A DNA stretch of 64,000 bases from Tannerella sp. (GTDB lineage: Bacteria > Bacteroidota > Bacteroidia > Bacteroidales > Tannerellaceae): the NCBI GenBank assembly GCA_031285565.1, contig JAITVY010000036.1, positions 1 to 64,000 of the forward strand, in the 5' to 3' direction. Both the position numbers and the translations under genes were made by a program. Of this stretch, positions 63,894 to 64,000 are shown one piece after another. Positions within the stretch are counted from its first letter, which is position 1; each line of letters starts with the position of its first letter. The notes below the pieces were generated by a model. That model was not told the origin of the DNA. It did no database searches and was given only the letters and a program-made list of their open reading frames with translations.

Positions 63894-64000
63894 TTAATTT
63901 TTGAGTGCACTCAAACGACTAGACTGAGCAGGGAATAAGTTTGACAAAAGGTCGTATCCTTCTTGTTTTTCACGTTGGGTCGCTTTTGAGTAAACAACTA
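63894..64000 (-). CDS. C-terminal end of an upstream gene (partial)
   Basis: Only the last 34 codons are visible on the minus strand, ending GYDLLSNLF, PAQSSRLSALKN and TAA at 63896-63894. The sequence is helical, with KATQREKQEGYDL. The gene before recN in relatives is often a DUF4835 outer-membrane-associated protein whose tail is similar, but I cannot confirm it from this piece. Confidence 0.55.
   Translation of the reverse strand, partial: VVYSKATQREKQEGYDLLSNLFPAQSSRLSALKN

Overview
This window comes from the chromosome of a Bacteroidota species, most likely order Bacteroidales (Parabacteroides or Tannerella-like; the genus is a guess). The evidence is a SusC/SusD pair with its own ECF sigma/FecR pair, a second sigma/FecR locus, an Oar-like TonB receptor, many -7 elements of the form TAnnTTTG, the rpmB-rpmG-DUF4295 ribosomal cluster, moderately AT-rich DNA and almost no Shine-Dalgarno sequences. 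I see no rRNA, transposase, phage genes or CRISPR array.

Layout. 0-7.7 kb: housekeeping genes (tRNA-His, ffh-folD on minus, then lysS-gpsA-pgi and a small secreted protein on plus). 7.8-8.4 kb: a rhomboid protease. 8.9-16.1 kb: an ECF sigma/FecR/SusC/SusD locus with no glycoside hydrolase; its susC carries an in-frame TAA in the signalling domain. 16.1-17.1 kb: a secreted protein with a long Ser/Arg/Asn-rich tail. 17.4-25.0 kb: gltB-gltD-asnB, which makes glutamate and asparagine. 25.1-27.3 kb: a polysaccharide co-polymerase/BY-kinase fusion. 28.1-32.3 kb: an ECF sigma and FecR flanked by two paralogous secreted proteins; one carries an STN signalling domain but no TonB plug or barrel, an unusual arrangement and the best candidate here for an undescribed system. 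32.4-36.3 kb: an Oar-like TonB receptor followed by a secreted glycerophosphodiester phosphodiesterase, perhaps an uptake unit.

36.4-43.1 kb holds mostly uncharacterised envelope genes: a secreted 217-residue protein, a BatA-like VWA membrane protein, a PhnA-like/HD pair, a secreted protein, an EamA transporter and a TPR protein. 43.3-46.5 kb is carB. 46.7-48.8 kb is an SQR-like flavoprotein facing a LEA-like lipoprotein across a 46-bp perfect palindrome. 48.8-54.9 kb on minus carries hisH-hisA-hisF-hisIE-ftsE followed by lysC-lysA. 55.0-57.4 kb has trmD and an ECF sigma gene lying between two small membrane-protein genes. 57.7-59.7 kb has lrgA-lrgB and a GDSL hydrolase with a twin-arginine-like leader. 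59.9-61.0 kb has three tRNAs and the rpmB-rpmG-DUF4295 operon. 61.1-64.0 kb on minus has ridA, rlmB, recN and the end of an upstream gene.

The central biosynthetic genes are ordinary. The accessory interest is in envelope signalling: three ECF sigma loci of different design, a broken SusC, a barrel-less STN protein and several secreted proteins of unknown role. All functions are inferred from sequence motifs recognised by eye.
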